DNA from: Bacteroidota bacterium
Lineage (GTDB): Bacteria; Bacteroidota; Bacteroidia; Bacteroidales; FEN-979
Direction of reading: 5' to 3'
Length of the DNA stretch: 64,000 nucleotides
Assembly: GCA_026391735.1 (NCBI GenBank)
Contig: JAPLDL010000013.1
Coordinates: 1-64,000 of the forward strand
This document shows positions 1 to 9,039 of this stretch, one piece after another. Position numbers and translations under genes: made by a program. Each line of letters begins with the position of its first letter. The first letter of the stretch is position 1. Under the pieces are notes generated by a model. That model did not search any database and had not been told where the DNA came from. It saw only the letters and a list, made by a program, of their open reading frames with translations.

Positions 1-1920
1 AAGGGAGAAGACACATTGAACATGGTATGCAGGCTTACTGATATAGCCCAGGGCAAAGTTGAACTGATCGGAACTAATGCCAGGAAGAAAGATAACCATA
101 CCATTGAGAAACCTCTCACGTCTGCCGGGAACTCAGTTCCCCGAAGAGTAGACATGGCATCGCCTGAACATAAAGCCCAACAGGAAACTATCAGGATATC
201 TATTGAGAAACTCAGGTCTTTGATGATACAGGCTGAGGAGTTCATCGCAGCCAAATCGATGTTCCGCTACTTCAGCAGGGAACTTTCGGGAATAACCAGC
301 CGATATTATAATTTCTGGAAACTTGCTGATGCCAGGATGAAAGAGGTAAGCCCCGGGGAAGATACTGATCTGGCCGACTGGGATAATCTCAGGAAATGGC
401 ATAGAGAGAGAGCAAGGGAACTGCACGAGCATATTTCAAGGCTTAACCGCTTGTTTGGGCAATATCAGTACAATACTTCGAGAATGATAGACGATATGCT
501 TCTGAGCATACGTAAAACCCTGCTGATGCCTTTTTCAACCGTTCTGGATTTGTTTCCCAAGATGGTAAGGGATCTTTCGAAAGACAATGGGAAAGAAATT
601 CATATCACAATCCAGGGGGGAACCACTGAAATAGACAGGAGAATTCTGGAGGAAATAAAAGATCCTCTGATTCATATCATTCGCAACAGTATTGATCATG
701 GTATCGAAAAACCGGATGAACGCTTAAAATTAAATAAACCCAGTCAGGGCGTGCTTGAAATCAGTGTGAGCCAAACACAGGAAAGGGAAATCCAGGTCGA
801 AATCCATGATGACGGGGCAGGTATAAATCCTGAGAAGGTCCTTATATCGGCTATCAGGGAAGGAGTCATCTCAGAAGAAGCGGGCCGCAGGCTCACACAA
901 ACGGAACTACTGCAATTGGTCTTCCATTCCGGAGTGTCAACCAGCGCCATGATAACCGACATCTCCGGCCGGGGTCTTGGCCTTGCAATAGTGTTTGAAA
1001 AAATTGTCAGGCTGGGAGGAAAGGTGAGCCTTAAATCCGATCAGGGTTCAGGTACCTGGTTTACAATTTTACTTCCGCTTACCCTGGCCACTTTCAGAGG
1101 AGTTTTGGTAGTGCTTGGAGAAAATTACATCATGATTCCGATCAATAGTGTGGAAAAGGTGGCCAGAATCTCTAAAAGCCAGATTCATAAAGCAGAAAAC
1201 AATGAAACGATATTGTACGAGGACCATCATATTCCGCTTGTCAGGATGTCAGACACACTTGGATTCGTATCGGCTAAAGCAAAAGCATCGTCAGGCTATA
1301 ACTACATAATCATTATTTCATCCGGCAAGAAAAGAAACGCTTTTATTGTAGATGAGATCATCGGGGAGCAGGAAGGCATTATCAAACCACTCGGGGGACA
1401 GCTGCTCAGGGTAAGACATGTAAGCGGGGCAACGGTTCTTGGCGACGGGAGAGTTGTGCCGGTTATTGACGCTCTGGATCTTCTTGATTCCGTCTTGCAG
1501 TCCGGCACATCAGCTTCTAAAAGAGTACCTGATACTCCTGAGCCCGGCGATACCAAGGTTATCAGGATCCTGGTAGCTGAAGACTCTCTCACGTCGCGTT
1601 CACTCTTACGAAATCTCCTTGAAGCGGCTGGTTATGAAGTTACAACTGCGATTGACGGCTGGGAAGGTTATACATTCCTTAAGCAGGGGACGTATGACCT
1701 TTTGGTCTCTGATATCGAAATGCCAAGAATGAATGGGTTTGAACTTACATCAAAAATCCGCAGCGAACCTGAGATGGCTTCATTACCCGTGATCCTGGTT
1801 ACTGCCCTGGAATCAGCTGAGGACAAACAGAGAGGGCTTGAAGCTGGAGCCAACGCTTATATAGCTAAAAGCTCTTTTGAAGGCAGCAATCTGGTTTCCA
1901 CTATTCAACGATTGATCTGA
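1..1920 (+). CDS. CheA-type hybrid histidine kinase with C-terminal receiver, 5' partial
   Basis: The frame is open to the window edge, so the gene starts upstream; the TTG at 16 is only the first start-like codon. Counting from there, a CheA dimerisation-like region is followed by an HATPase domain with N-box HIIRNSIDHG (about residue 220), DDGAGI (265) and GRGLGLA (318). A CheW-like domain covers about 360-500 and a receiver 516-634, with phospho-acceptor Asp566 in SDIEMP. The phosphorylatable P1/Hpt domain of CheA is not visible and should lie upstream. CheA kinases couple receptor state to response regulators in cytoplasmic arrays. The CheA-receiver fusion followed by cheB resembles WspE-WspF and other non-flagellar chemosensory systems. 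The next gene starts 1 nt after the stop. Family assignment is firm; the output is unknown. Confidence 0.93.
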   Translation, partial: KGEDTLNMVCRLTDIAQGKVELIGTNARKKDNHTIEKPLTSAGNSVPRRVDMASPEHKAQQETIRISIEKLRSLMIQAEEFIAAKSMFRYFSRELSGITSRYYNFWKLADARMKEVSPGEDTDLADWDNLRKWHRERARELHEHISRLNRLFGQYQYNTSRMIDDMLLSIRKTLLMPFSTVLDLFPKMVRDLSKDNGKEIHITIQGGTTEIDRRILEEIKDPLIHIIRNSIDHGIEKPDERLKLNKPSQGVLEISVSQTQEREIQVEIHDDGAGINPEKVLISAIREGVISEEAGRRLTQTELLQLVFHSGVSTSAMITDISGRGLGLAIVFEKIVRLGGKVSLKSDQGSGTWFTILLPLTLATFRGVLVVLGENYIMIPINSVEKVARISKSQIHKAENNETILYEDHHIPLVRMSDTLGFVSAKAKASSGYNYIIIISSGKKRNAFIVDEIIGEQEGIIKPLGGQLLRVRHVSGATVLGDGRVVPVIDALDLLDSVLQSGTSASKRVPDTPEPGDTKVIRILVAEDSLTSRSLLRNLLEAAGYEVTTAIDGWEGYTFLKQGTYDLLVSDIEMPRMNGFELTSKIRSEPEMASLPVILVTALESAEDKQRGLEAGANAYIAKSSFEGSNLVSTIQRLI

Positions 1921-1921
1921 C

Positions 1922-3010
1922 ATGGTGTCCAGCGTAATTGATATTGTGATCGTCGATGATTCTTCTGTGTTCAGGAAGTTCCTTTGTCACATCCTTGATT
2001 CTGCGCCAGGGATTCATGTTTCAGGAATGGCATCAAACGGCAAAGAAGCCATTGAGCTGATCCAGAAACTAAAACCCAGGGTTGTTCTGATGGATATCAA
2101 TATGCCGGGAATGGACGGCTTTGAAACGACTTCACAAATAATGAGCCTGGTGCCGACTCCTGTGATAATTATAAGCGGTGAATACAATTCAACTGAAGTT
2201 GCAAAGACTTTTCGTTCTTTGGAAGTGGGTGCTGTGGATATTCTTCCCAAGCCTCCGGGTGTATATTCAACGGAATACCCTCGTGAGATTCAGTCTCTGA
2301 TCACCAGGATCAGACTGATGTCGGAAGTTAAAGTTGTAAAAAGGAATCCCGTACACAAAAAGCCTGAGAATTTCATTTCGGTTGCCACAGATATTCAGCC
2401 CTATGTTCCGGGTCACTTTTCCTTCAGAAATACTATTGATGTAATCGGTATCGGTGCCTCGGCAGGCGGACCGATTGCCATTCAGAAGCTCTTGCTTGGG
2501 CTTGCCGGAGATTTTAGCATTCCCATTGTAATGGTCCAGCATATTGAACCTGTTTTTGCTGAGGGGTTTGCCCAATGGCTTGAAATGACTACCTCGAAAA
2601 AAGTTGTTATTGCTGCAGATGGAATGGAATTAAAGCCTGGCATGATCGTCTTACCTCCCGGTGATACTCATTTGGGGTTCAGGAGTGAGGGAGTGCTTGA
2701 AACCGGCAAAGGGCCTCCCGACAGCGGGTTGAGACCTTCGGTACATCATTTGTTTTCAAGTATGGCCACCACTTATGGCCGGTCCTCTTTGGGAATAATT
2801 CTTACAGGTATGGGCAAAGACGGCGCACAAGGGTTAAAGATGATGAAAGAAAAAGGTGCTGTTACCATTGCTCAGGATGCCGCAAGCTCTATGATTCACG
2901 GTATGCCCGGGGAAGCCATCAGAGCCGGCGCCGCTACACATATTTTCTCAATCGAGCAGATGATCAGTTATTTGAATGAATCCAACAGAAAAGATACCAA
3001 GTATGAATAA
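1922..3010 (+). CDS. cheB: Chemotaxis response regulator protein-glutamate methylesterase CheB
   Basis: 362 aa with standard CheB architecture: a receiver domain (about 1-125, phospho-Asp58 in LMDINMPGMDG) and a C-terminal methylesterase/deamidase domain. The catalytic triad is visible as Ser180 in GASAGG, His207 in VQHIEP and Asp300 in GMGKDG. CheB removes methyl groups from receptor glutamates after phosphorylation by CheA, resetting signal gain. It implies a methyl-accepting receptor and a CheR, neither of which is in the window; they may lie upstream of position 1. It starts 1 nt after the CheA-like gene and overlaps the next gene's start at 3003. Confidence 0.95.
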   Translation: MVSSVIDIVIVDDSSVFRKFLCHILDSAPGIHVSGMASNGKEAIELIQKLKPRVVLMDINMPGMDGFETTSQIMSLVPTPVIIISGEYNSTEVAKTFRSLEVGAVDILPKPPGVYSTEYPREIQSLITRIRLMSEVKVVKRNPVHKKPENFISVATDIQPYVPGHFSFRNTIDVIGIGASAGGPIAIQKLLLGLAGDFSIPIVMVQHIEPVFAEGFAQWLEMTTSKKVVIAADGMELKPGMIVLPPGDTHLGFRSEGVLETGKGPPDSGLRPSVHHLFSSMATTYGRSSLGIILTGMGKDGAQGLKMMKEKGAVTIAQDAASSMIHGMPGEAIRAGAATHIFSIEQMISYLNESNRKDTKYE

Positions 3011-4262
3011 TATTTTAAATCTCCGTCACGGCAAGTTTTATGTGGCCATTGTTGAAGACAGCCCGGTTCAGGCAAAAAAGCTCAAGTACCTGCTTGAAGA
3101 ATCAGGTTTTGAAGTCGGTGTTTCAGTAAATGGTGAACAAGCCCTGGAATCTCTCAGGCAAAAGAGACCAATGCTTGTCATCAGTGATATCGTAATGCCC
3201 GGCATGAACGGGTATGAGTTGTGTTCACAGATGAAGGCTGACAATGATTTGAAAAATATACCAGTAATACTGCTCACTTCCCTTCGCGATCCTTTGGATA
3301 TTATCAAAGGCTTACAGTCAGGCGCAGATAATTTCATTACAAAACCATATGACGACGAATATCTTCTGTCGCGGATCCAGTATCTTCTCGCAAACCGCAA
3401 CCTGGGAATATCAGGTAGTTCGGAGATGGTTATTGAAATCGTTTTCAGAGGAGAAAAGTACTCAATCAATTCAGAGAAAAAACAGATACTTGACCTTCTG
3501 CTTTCTGTTTATGAAGCCGCTGTTCAAAGGAATGATGAACTTGTGAGGGCACAGGCCGAATTGCAGAAGCTCAATGAAGATCTGATCTCGGCCAATGATG
3601 AACTGGAATCTTTTGCCCATACAGTTTCGCACGATTTGCGTTCACCTCTGAACATTATTCTCGGGTATATCCACCTGATCAGGGAAGACAAGGAACCAAT
3701 GCTGGATGATGAAACGATGCAATACCTTGGGATTGTTATAAACTCGGCCAAAGGGATGGCCGATCTTATTGAGGATCTGCTGAATTTTGCCCGATCTGGC
3801 AAAGCCGCAATTCAGGTAAAAGAAACAAATCTCTCCGAAATAGCCGAAAAGGTTATTAATGAACTCCGGCTTAAAGATCATGGCAGGAAAATACAAATCG
3901 ACATTGAAAAAGATCTTATCGTGAATGCCGATCCTCATCTCATGAGTGTGGTCCTCGAGAACCTCTTAGGTAACGCTTGGAAATACACTTCCAAAGCTGA
4001 TTCGCCCAGTATTTATATGGGAACCGAGATCCAGGGTTCCGAAAAAGTGATTTTTGTTGAAGATAACGGGGATGGATTTGACCCGAAGGACTATTATAAA
4101 TTATTTGGTGCCTTCCAGCGACTGCACACGAATACCGAATTTCCTGGTACCGGTGTGGGGCTTGCCACGGTAAAACGGATCATCGAGAGGCACGGAGGCC
4201 GTATCTGGGCCAAAGCTGAGAAAGGAAAAGGAGCAACATTCTATTTTACAATACCGAAATAA
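3003..4262 (+). CDS. Receiver-histidine kinase
   Basis: The ATG at 3003 overlaps the cheB stop (ATGAATAA) and is preceded by a purine-rich stretch; an in-frame ATG at 2976 is also possible but lies deeper in cheB. The 419-aa product has an N-terminal receiver (Asp62 in VISDIVMPGMNG), a linker with coiled-coil character (about 165-205), HisKA with phospho-His210 in SHDLRSP, and HATPase_c ending with GTGVGLATVKRI. No membrane segment or PAS domain is seen, so it should be a soluble kinase fed through its own receiver. It lies between cheB and the H-NOX gene. H-NOX proteins are known to regulate adjacent histidine kinases, so this is the likely kinase partner (inference). Confidence 0.92.
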   Translation: MNNILNLRHGKFYVAIVEDSPVQAKKLKYLLEESGFEVGVSVNGEQALESLRQKRPMLVISDIVMPGMNGYELCSQMKADNDLKNIPVILLTSLRDPLDIIKGLQSGADNFITKPYDDEYLLSRIQYLLANRNLGISGSSEMVIEIVFRGEKYSINSEKKQILDLLLSVYEAAVQRNDELVRAQAELQKLNEDLISANDELESFAHTVSHDLRSPLNIILGYIHLIREDKEPMLDDETMQYLGIVINSAKGMADLIEDLLNFARSGKAAIQVKETNLSEIAEKVINELRLKDHGRKIQIDIEKDLIVNADPHLMSVVLENLLGNAWKYTSKADSPSIYMGTEIQGSEKVIFVEDNGDGFDPKDYYKLFGAFQRLHTNTEFPGTGVGLATVKRIIERHGGRIWAKAEKGKGATFYFTIPK

Positions 4263-4285
4263 TACTAAAAGAAAGGAAAATAATT

Positions 4286-4807
4286 ATGAAAGGTGTAATT
4301 GTGAAGTGCCTGGCCGATATGGTCACCGAAAAATTCGGAAAGAATAAATGGGAAGATTCATTGGAAAAAGCCGGAATACCCAGAACAACTTTCTTCCTTA
4401 CCACACAGGATGTTGACGATGCACTGACTATGAAAGTGATAGCTTCTGCCTGTGAAGTGTTAAAAATAACTACTGAGCAGGCTGCTGCCGCATTCGGAGA
4501 TTACTGGGTTAATGATTTTGCAGTCAAGGTTTACAAACCGTTTTACAGCGGATTAACCTCAGCAAAGGAGTTTCTTTTGAACCTCGACAAGGTGCATGTG
4601 ATAACAACGCAAACGATACCTAATGCGCATCCTCCAAGGTTTGATTATGAATGGAAAGACCCGAAAACACTTATAATGACCTATAAATCGCCAAGGGGGT
4701 TGATCGAATTTTTTATCGGGTTGGCTCACGGGGTTGGGAAGCATTTCCATGAAGAATTAAAAATAACCAAATTATCATCCGACAAAGTCGAGATCATCTT
4801 CAGCTGA
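4286..4807 (+). CDS. H-NOX haem nitric-oxide/oxygen sensor
   Basis: 173 aa, a stand-alone H-NOX domain. It begins MKGVIVKCLADMV, typical of the family. The proximal haem ligand is His104 in LDKVHV, followed by Pro112 and the PPRF segment. The haem-propionate motif YxSxR is present as Tyr133-Ser135-Arg137. H-NOX proteins bind NO, and in some lineages O2, through ferrous haem and change the activity of a partner kinase or cyclase. AAAGGAAA precedes the ATG, and the gene follows the hybrid kinase by 23 nt, so it is the last gene of the chemosensory operon. Whether it binds O2 cannot be told: the distal-pocket residue cannot be placed without alignment. The next gene is convergent, 31 nt away. 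Confidence 0.92.
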   Translation: MKGVIVKCLADMVTEKFGKNKWEDSLEKAGIPRTTFFLTTQDVDDALTMKVIASACEVLKITTEQAAAAFGDYWVNDFAVKVYKPFYSGLTSAKEFLLNLDKVHVITTQTIPNAHPPRFDYEWKDPKTLIMTYKSPRGLIEFFIGLAHGVGKHFHEELKITKLSSDKVEIIFS

Positions 4808-4838
4808 TTTCAGATTAGGTCAGTGAGGAATAAAGTGA

Positions 4839-5489
4839 TCAGGGCGCCAGCCGTTCTACTATCCAGCCTTTTGTTCCCTTTCGGTATTGTATCCTGTCGT
4901 GGAGGCGGTTTTCCCTGCCTGTCCAGAATTCAAAACGATTTGGGACAAGAATAATGCCTCCCCAGTTTTTTGGCCGCCTGGGATCTTCCCGGCCAAGATC
5001 CTTTGAAAAGGCCTCATGCATGGCTTCAAGAAAAATCCTGTCGGGAACTACCGCACTCTGTGGCGAAATGCAGGCACTGATCCTGCTGCCCAGAGGGCGA
5101 GAGTTAAAATACTTATCCGACAGTTCCGCAGCAGCTTTTTTTATTCTGCCTTCCACCCTTACCTGCCTGTACTGCTTTGGCCAGTAAAATAATACTGATG
5201 CATACGGATTTGATTTTAGTTGCAGTCCTTTCCGGCTGCCCCAATTGGTAAAGAAGCAAAATCCCCCTTCACTCACATCCCTGAACAACACCATGCGAAC
5301 CGATGGCCTCCCCTTCTTATCGGCTGTTGCAAGAGCCATGGCTTCAGGTTCATATTCATGATTTCTCTTCGCATCATCAAACCAGGCCCTGAACTGCTCT
5401 ATTGGCTCTTTCTTCAATTCCTCAGTCAAATGATCCTTTCCGGCTTGCCTGCTTTTCAGGGAAAATCTGGTATTTCTTGTCAATGGCAT
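4839..5489 (-). CDS. pdxH: Pyridoxamine/pyridoxine 5'-phosphate oxidase
   Basis: 216 aa, the usual PdxH length. This FMN enzyme oxidises pyridoxamine-P or pyridoxine-P to pyridoxal 5'-phosphate in the cytoplasm. Visible family segments are RMVLFRD, the FMN/substrate region YWPKQYRQVRVEG, a serine-rich stretch near SPQSAVVP, and the diagnostic C-terminus RLHDRIQYRK...GWIVERLAP. It is single-gene, with its own well-formed promoter 17 nt or so upstream of the ATG at 5489. It converges on the H-NOX gene and diverges from the broken Fe-S gene. Confidence 0.96.
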   Translation of the reverse strand: MPLTRNTRFSLKSRQAGKDHLTEELKKEPIEQFRAWFDDAKRNHEYEPEAMALATADKKGRPSVRMVLFRDVSEGGFCFFTNWGSRKGLQLKSNPYASVLFYWPKQYRQVRVEGRIKKAAAELSDKYFNSRPLGSRISACISPQSAVVPDRIFLEAMHEAFSKDLGREDPRRPKNWGGIILVPNRFEFWTGRENRLHDRIQYRKGTKGWIVERLAP

Positions 5490-5512
5490 AGTGATGGTAT
5501 GAAAGTATTAGC

Positions 5513-5543
5513 CAAAAATAATTATTTCCTACCTTTACGCAAA
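5513..5543 (-). promoter_or_regulatory. pdxH promoter (TTTG-N19-TATTTTTG)
   Basis: On the minus strand a TTTG box (plus-strand 5540-5543) lies 19 nt before TATTTTTG (5513-5520), matching the Bacteroidota primary sigma consensus TTTG-N19-21-TAnnTTTG. The expected start site is near 5506, giving a leader of about 17 nt for pdxH. The upstream box overlaps the region of a possible plus-strand box TACCTTTA (5530-5537) for the divergent gene. Confidence 0.7.
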
Positions 5544-5557
5544 TTTTCTTGTCATTT

Positions 5558-6012
5558 ATGAGTAACGAAATCACTAAAACTGAACTAACTGAGATCAGGG
5601 AACAGAACAAAGGCAGCCGTTCTTACTCTAATGATGAAGTGACTGTGTATTGGAGACCCCGCTTATGCATTCATTCGGCAAATTGTCTGATAGGCCTTCC
5701 AGAAGTTTTCGATAATACAATGCGCCCTTGGATCAAGCCTGAAGCGGCTCCAACAGAGGAAATTATACGGGTTGTCAATACTCGAGTGCTGCTGACGATG
5801 CTGCAAAAGACGATTCAGACAAACTGCCTGAAGCCACGATCCAGATCCTGAAGAACGGACCCGCCCTCATTCGTGGTAATTTTATTATTCAGGATGCTGA
5901 TGGTCAAACCCTCCAGTTGGAGCATGAAGTAGCGGCTATATGCCGTTGCGGAAGTTCAAAAAGGAAACCCTTTTGTGACGGGAACCATTATAAAGCGGGA
6001 TTTACCGATTAA
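5558..6012 (+). pseudogene. Fe-S (Fer4_19/DUF1271) plus CDGSH-type protein, frameshifted
   Basis: Two halves of one gene lie in different frames. From ATG 5558 the frame encodes a mono-cluster Fe-S domain (VYWRPRLCIHSANCLIGLP, then RPWIKP) but runs out at 5851 in unrelated sequence. From about 5783 the other frame continues as KLPEATIQILKNGPALIRG and ends in a complete CDGSH motif, CRCGSSKRKPFCDGNH, stopping at 6012. Homologues have a CPSGAL-type segment exactly at the break, providing another cluster cysteine; here it is missing. The frames are consistent with loss of about 4 nt (1 nt would also fit) near 5780. It is either a true pseudogene or a sequencing error. Intact homologues are small electron-transfer or cluster-transfer proteins. 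Confidence 0.8.
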
Positions 6013-6072
6013 ATTAAATTGCCGTCCTGCAGGATAACCTGGAGGCGGGCATTCGATTAATTAAAGAACTTT

Positions 6073-7200
6073 ATGACTATAGGATTATTAAAGGAGGAGC
6101 TTCCCGAAAGAAGGGTGGCTCTTTTACCCGAAGCCGTGAAAACGCTTACCGGGATGAATATTCAGGTTATTGTTGAAACCGGGGCAGGCATTAATGCATA
6201 TGCTTCCGATTCGGATTACGAAGCTGCAGGCGCCTCATTGATGGCCAGGGAAAAAGTTTTTGAATCGGCAAATTTCCTCATTAAAATACAGCCCCCTGGT
6301 ATGAATGAACTGGGGATGATGAAAGAAGGACAGGTTTTTATGGCTGCTTTTAACCCCATGGTCAACACTCAGCTGGTCAAAGATCTGTGCGACAGGAATA
6401 TAACAAGTTTCAGCCTGGATATCCTGCCTCGCACAACCCGGGCTCAGGCTATGGATATCTTATCATCAATGGCCACAGTAGCTGGGTATAAAGCGGTACT
6501 TTGTGCTGCCGACAATCTTCCTAAGTTTTTCCCGATGTTCATGACTGCTGCAGGGACAGTGACTCCTGCAAAGGTTCTGATCTTAGGAGCCGGTGTTGCA
6601 GGACTGCAGGCCATTGCCACTTCGAGAAAACTCGGCGCAGTGGTGGAAGTCTTTGACGTACGAGCTGCGGTAAAAGAAGAGGTCACAGGCCTTGGCGGGA
6701 AGTTTATCGACGTGGAAGGCGCAACTGATGATAAAGCTGCAGGAGGCTACGCTGTAGAGCAAAACGAGGAATTTAAAAAGAGGCAGGCACAAGCTATTCA
6801 TGATCATGCTGTGAAATCGGATGTGGTGATATGTACCGCCCAGATACCGGGGAAAAGAGCCCCTCTCCTGCTCCTGAAAGCGACTGTAGAAGCAATGAAA
6901 CCAGGTGCAGTGATCATCGACCTTGCTGCTTCCTCGGGGGGCAACTGTGAACTGACAAAAGACAGTGAAACTTTAGTTCACGGCCAGGTCAGGATCATCG
7001 GCAATTCCGCTTTTCCTGCCGGCATGCCTTCCGACGCCAGCAAGATGTTCGGAAAGAACGTGATCAATTTCCTGAAACTGATGTTCAACACTAAAGGCGA
7101 ATTTAATCTTAACTGGGAGGATGACCTGGTTAAGGGAACCTGCGTGACCCACAAAGGTGAGATCATCAACGATCGCGTCAAATCAATCATAAATTCTTAA
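6073..7200 (+). CDS. pntA: NAD(P) transhydrogenase subunit alpha, part 1
   Basis: 375 aa, the soluble NAD(H)-binding domain I of proton-translocating transhydrogenase, encoded as a separate polypeptide. Its start MTIGLLKEELPERRVALLPE is typical, and the nucleotide fold shows GAGVAGLQAIATSRKLGA followed by VFDVR. The enzyme uses the proton-motive force to reduce NADP+ with NADH, supplying NADPH. It is first of a three-gene operon with 11-nt and 9-nt gaps. No clear promoter box is visible just upstream; transcription may come from the region of the broken Fe-S gene. Confidence 0.95.
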   Translation: MTIGLLKEELPERRVALLPEAVKTLTGMNIQVIVETGAGINAYASDSDYEAAGASLMAREKVFESANFLIKIQPPGMNELGMMKEGQVFMAAFNPMVNTQLVKDLCDRNITSFSLDILPRTTRAQAMDILSSMATVAGYKAVLCAADNLPKFFPMFMTAAGTVTPAKVLILGAGVAGLQAIATSRKLGAVVEVFDVRAAVKEEVTGLGGKFIDVEGATDDKAAGGYAVEQNEEFKKRQAQAIHDHAVKSDVVICTAQIPGKRAPLLLLKATVEAMKPGAVIIDLAASSGGNCELTKDSETLVHGQVRIIGNSAFPAGMPSDASKMFGKNVINFLKLMFNTKGEFNLNWEDDLVKGTCVTHKGEIINDRVKSIINS

Positions 7201-7211
7201 AACACTGAACA

Positions 7212-7523
7212 ATGACTGAAATATTGAAATTTTTCATGGAGTACCGGGAAGCGATCTTTATCATTATACTCTCTGTTTTCCTGGGTATCGAAGTGATTTC
7301 CCATGTTCCCTCGGTATTGCACACACCTTTAATGTCGGGTGCCAATGCCATACATGGAGTTGTGATCATAGGAGCCATTATCGTGATGGGGCATGCCAAC
7401 AATGTTCTTGCCATGATCCTTGGTTTTATTGCTGTCATACTGGGCACTCTCAACGTCGTGGGGGGATTTGTGGTCACCAACCGTATGCTTGAGATGTTCA
7501 GTAAAAAGAAAAAACAGAAATAA
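7212..7523 (+). CDS. NAD(P) transhydrogenase subunit alpha, part 2 (membrane)
   Basis: 103 aa with about three hydrophobic helices, matching the membrane part of the alpha subunit that is a separate protein in three-subunit transhydrogenases. HTPLMSGANAIHGVVIIGA is the conserved membrane core. It ends in a lysine-rich cytoplasmic tail (KKKKQK). It forms part of the proton channel with the beta subunit. AAGGAGGAG lies between its stop and the next start and serves as that gene's ribosome binding site. Confidence 0.94.
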   Translation: MTEILKFFMEYREAIFIIILSVFLGIEVISHVPSVLHTPLMSGANAIHGVVIIGAIIVMGHANNVLAMILGFIAVILGTLNVVGGFVVTNRMLEMFSKKKKQK

Positions 7524-7532
7524 GGAGGAGAC

Positions 7533-9005
7533 ATGGGAACTATTGAAACGCTGACACGGACTTTTGAATTCTCGGAATACATTTCCGTCCTTGAAATTTC
7601 TTATCTACTGGCTTCGATCCTGTTCATCATGGGGTTGAAAAAGCTAAGCCATCCCGACACAGCACGCAACGGCAACCTATGGGCAGCTGCCGGTATGGGT
7701 CTTGCAATCCTCTTTACCATCCTGTTCCATAAAATAAAGATGGAAGACGGTACCTTCGAGGGGATCCACAATATAGGCTGGATCATCGTGGCGCTGGGTA
7801 TAGGAAGTGTAGTTGGATGGATGGCTGCTATGAAAGTAAAAATGACCGCGATGCCGCAGATGGTATCGTTATTCAACGGCATGGGAGGCGCCTGTGCTGC
7901 TCTGATTTCGTTGATGGAGTTTCCGAAAATGCAGAATATGCTTGCTTCTTCGGCGGCAACAAATATGTTTAACGGTGAAGCTTTGGCAATCCTCCTCGGA
8001 CTTGGCATAGGCGGCGTTTCATTTGCAGGAAGCATGATCGCCTTTGGCAAACTTGATGAACGTATCGGGGACATCAAAAGCCCTATCCTTCGTTACATCA
8101 ACCTGTTTTTCCTGTTCCTGCTCCTTGCAATGGTCGTATTTATCATGACCATGACCCCCCACAAGGACAGCAACCTGATGATTTACCTTTTAGCATTGCT
8201 TGCATTATTTTACGGTGTGACTTTCGTGATGCCGATAGGCGGAGCGGATATGCCTGTAGTGATCTCACTTCTGAACTCGTTTACAGGTGTTGCGGCAGCA
8301 ATGGGTGGATTCCTCTATAGCAACCAGGCCATGCTGACCGGAGGGATCCTTGTCGGCTCCTCAGGAACTATTCTGACCATCCTGATGTGCAAGGCAATGA
8401 ACCGTTCCCTTCTGAATGTGATCATTGGAGCATTTGGAGGCAGTGCAGCCGGGGCAGGCCAACAGGGAGACAAAACAGTCAAGGAAATTTCGCTCAGCGA
8501 TGCTGCCGTTCTGCTGAGTTACTCCCAGAAGGTGCTGGTAGTGCCTGGTTACGGACTTGCGGTTGCCCAGGCACAGCATCTCTGCCATGAACTTGAGCAC
8601 CTCCTAGGATCCAAAGGTGTGGAGGTGAAGTATGGCATCCATCCCGTTGCTGGCCGCATGCCGGGGCATATGAACGTCCTGCTCGCCGAAGCGGATGTTG
8701 CCTATGAAAAACTTCTGGAAATGGAAGATGCCAACAACGAAATGAACACTACCGATGTGGTCATCGTGATTGGTGCCAACGACGTGGTAAACCCTGCTGC
8801 CGAAGACGATCCTTCCAGCCCTATTGCCGGAATGCCCGTGATCAGGGTGTGGGAAGCAAAGAACACAATCGTTATGAAACGCAGCATGGCGAAAGGATAT
8901 GCAGCCATCGAGAACAACCTTTTCTTTATGCCAAAGACCAGGATGCTTTTCGGCGATGCCAAAGCCACCATGCAGAAACTTATCGCTGAAATAAAAAATC
9001 TTTAA
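7533..9005 (+). CDS. pntB: NAD(P) transhydrogenase subunit beta
   Basis: 490 aa. The N-terminal two thirds is a multi-helix membrane domain (about residues 15-305). The C-terminal NADP(H)-binding domain III contains VVPGYGLAVAQAQH, HPVAGRMPGHMNVLLAEA and IGANDVVNPAA, all diagnostic. With the two alpha polypeptides it forms the proton-pumping transhydrogenase of the inner membrane. The gene ends about 35 nt before a strong bidirectional terminator. Confidence 0.96.
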   Translation: MGTIETLTRTFEFSEYISVLEISYLLASILFIMGLKKLSHPDTARNGNLWAAAGMGLAILFTILFHKIKMEDGTFEGIHNIGWIIVALGIGSVVGWMAAMKVKMTAMPQMVSLFNGMGGACAALISLMEFPKMQNMLASSAATNMFNGEALAILLGLGIGGVSFAGSMIAFGKLDERIGDIKSPILRYINLFFLFLLLAMVVFIMTMTPHKDSNLMIYLLALLALFYGVTFVMPIGGADMPVVISLLNSFTGVAAAMGGFLYSNQAMLTGGILVGSSGTILTILMCKAMNRSLLNVIIGAFGGSAAGAGQQGDKTVKEISLSDAAVLLSYSQKVLVVPGYGLAVAQAQHLCHELEHLLGSKGVEVKYGIHPVAGRMPGHMNVLLAEADVAYEKLLEMEDANNEMNTTDVVIVIGANDVVNPAAEDDPSSPIAGMPVIRVWEAKNTIVMKRSMAKGYAAIENNLFFMPKTRMLFGDAKATMQKLIAEIKNL

Positions 9006-9039
9006 TTAAAGACGGGGTTGAACTGAATGAGCCAGGACC

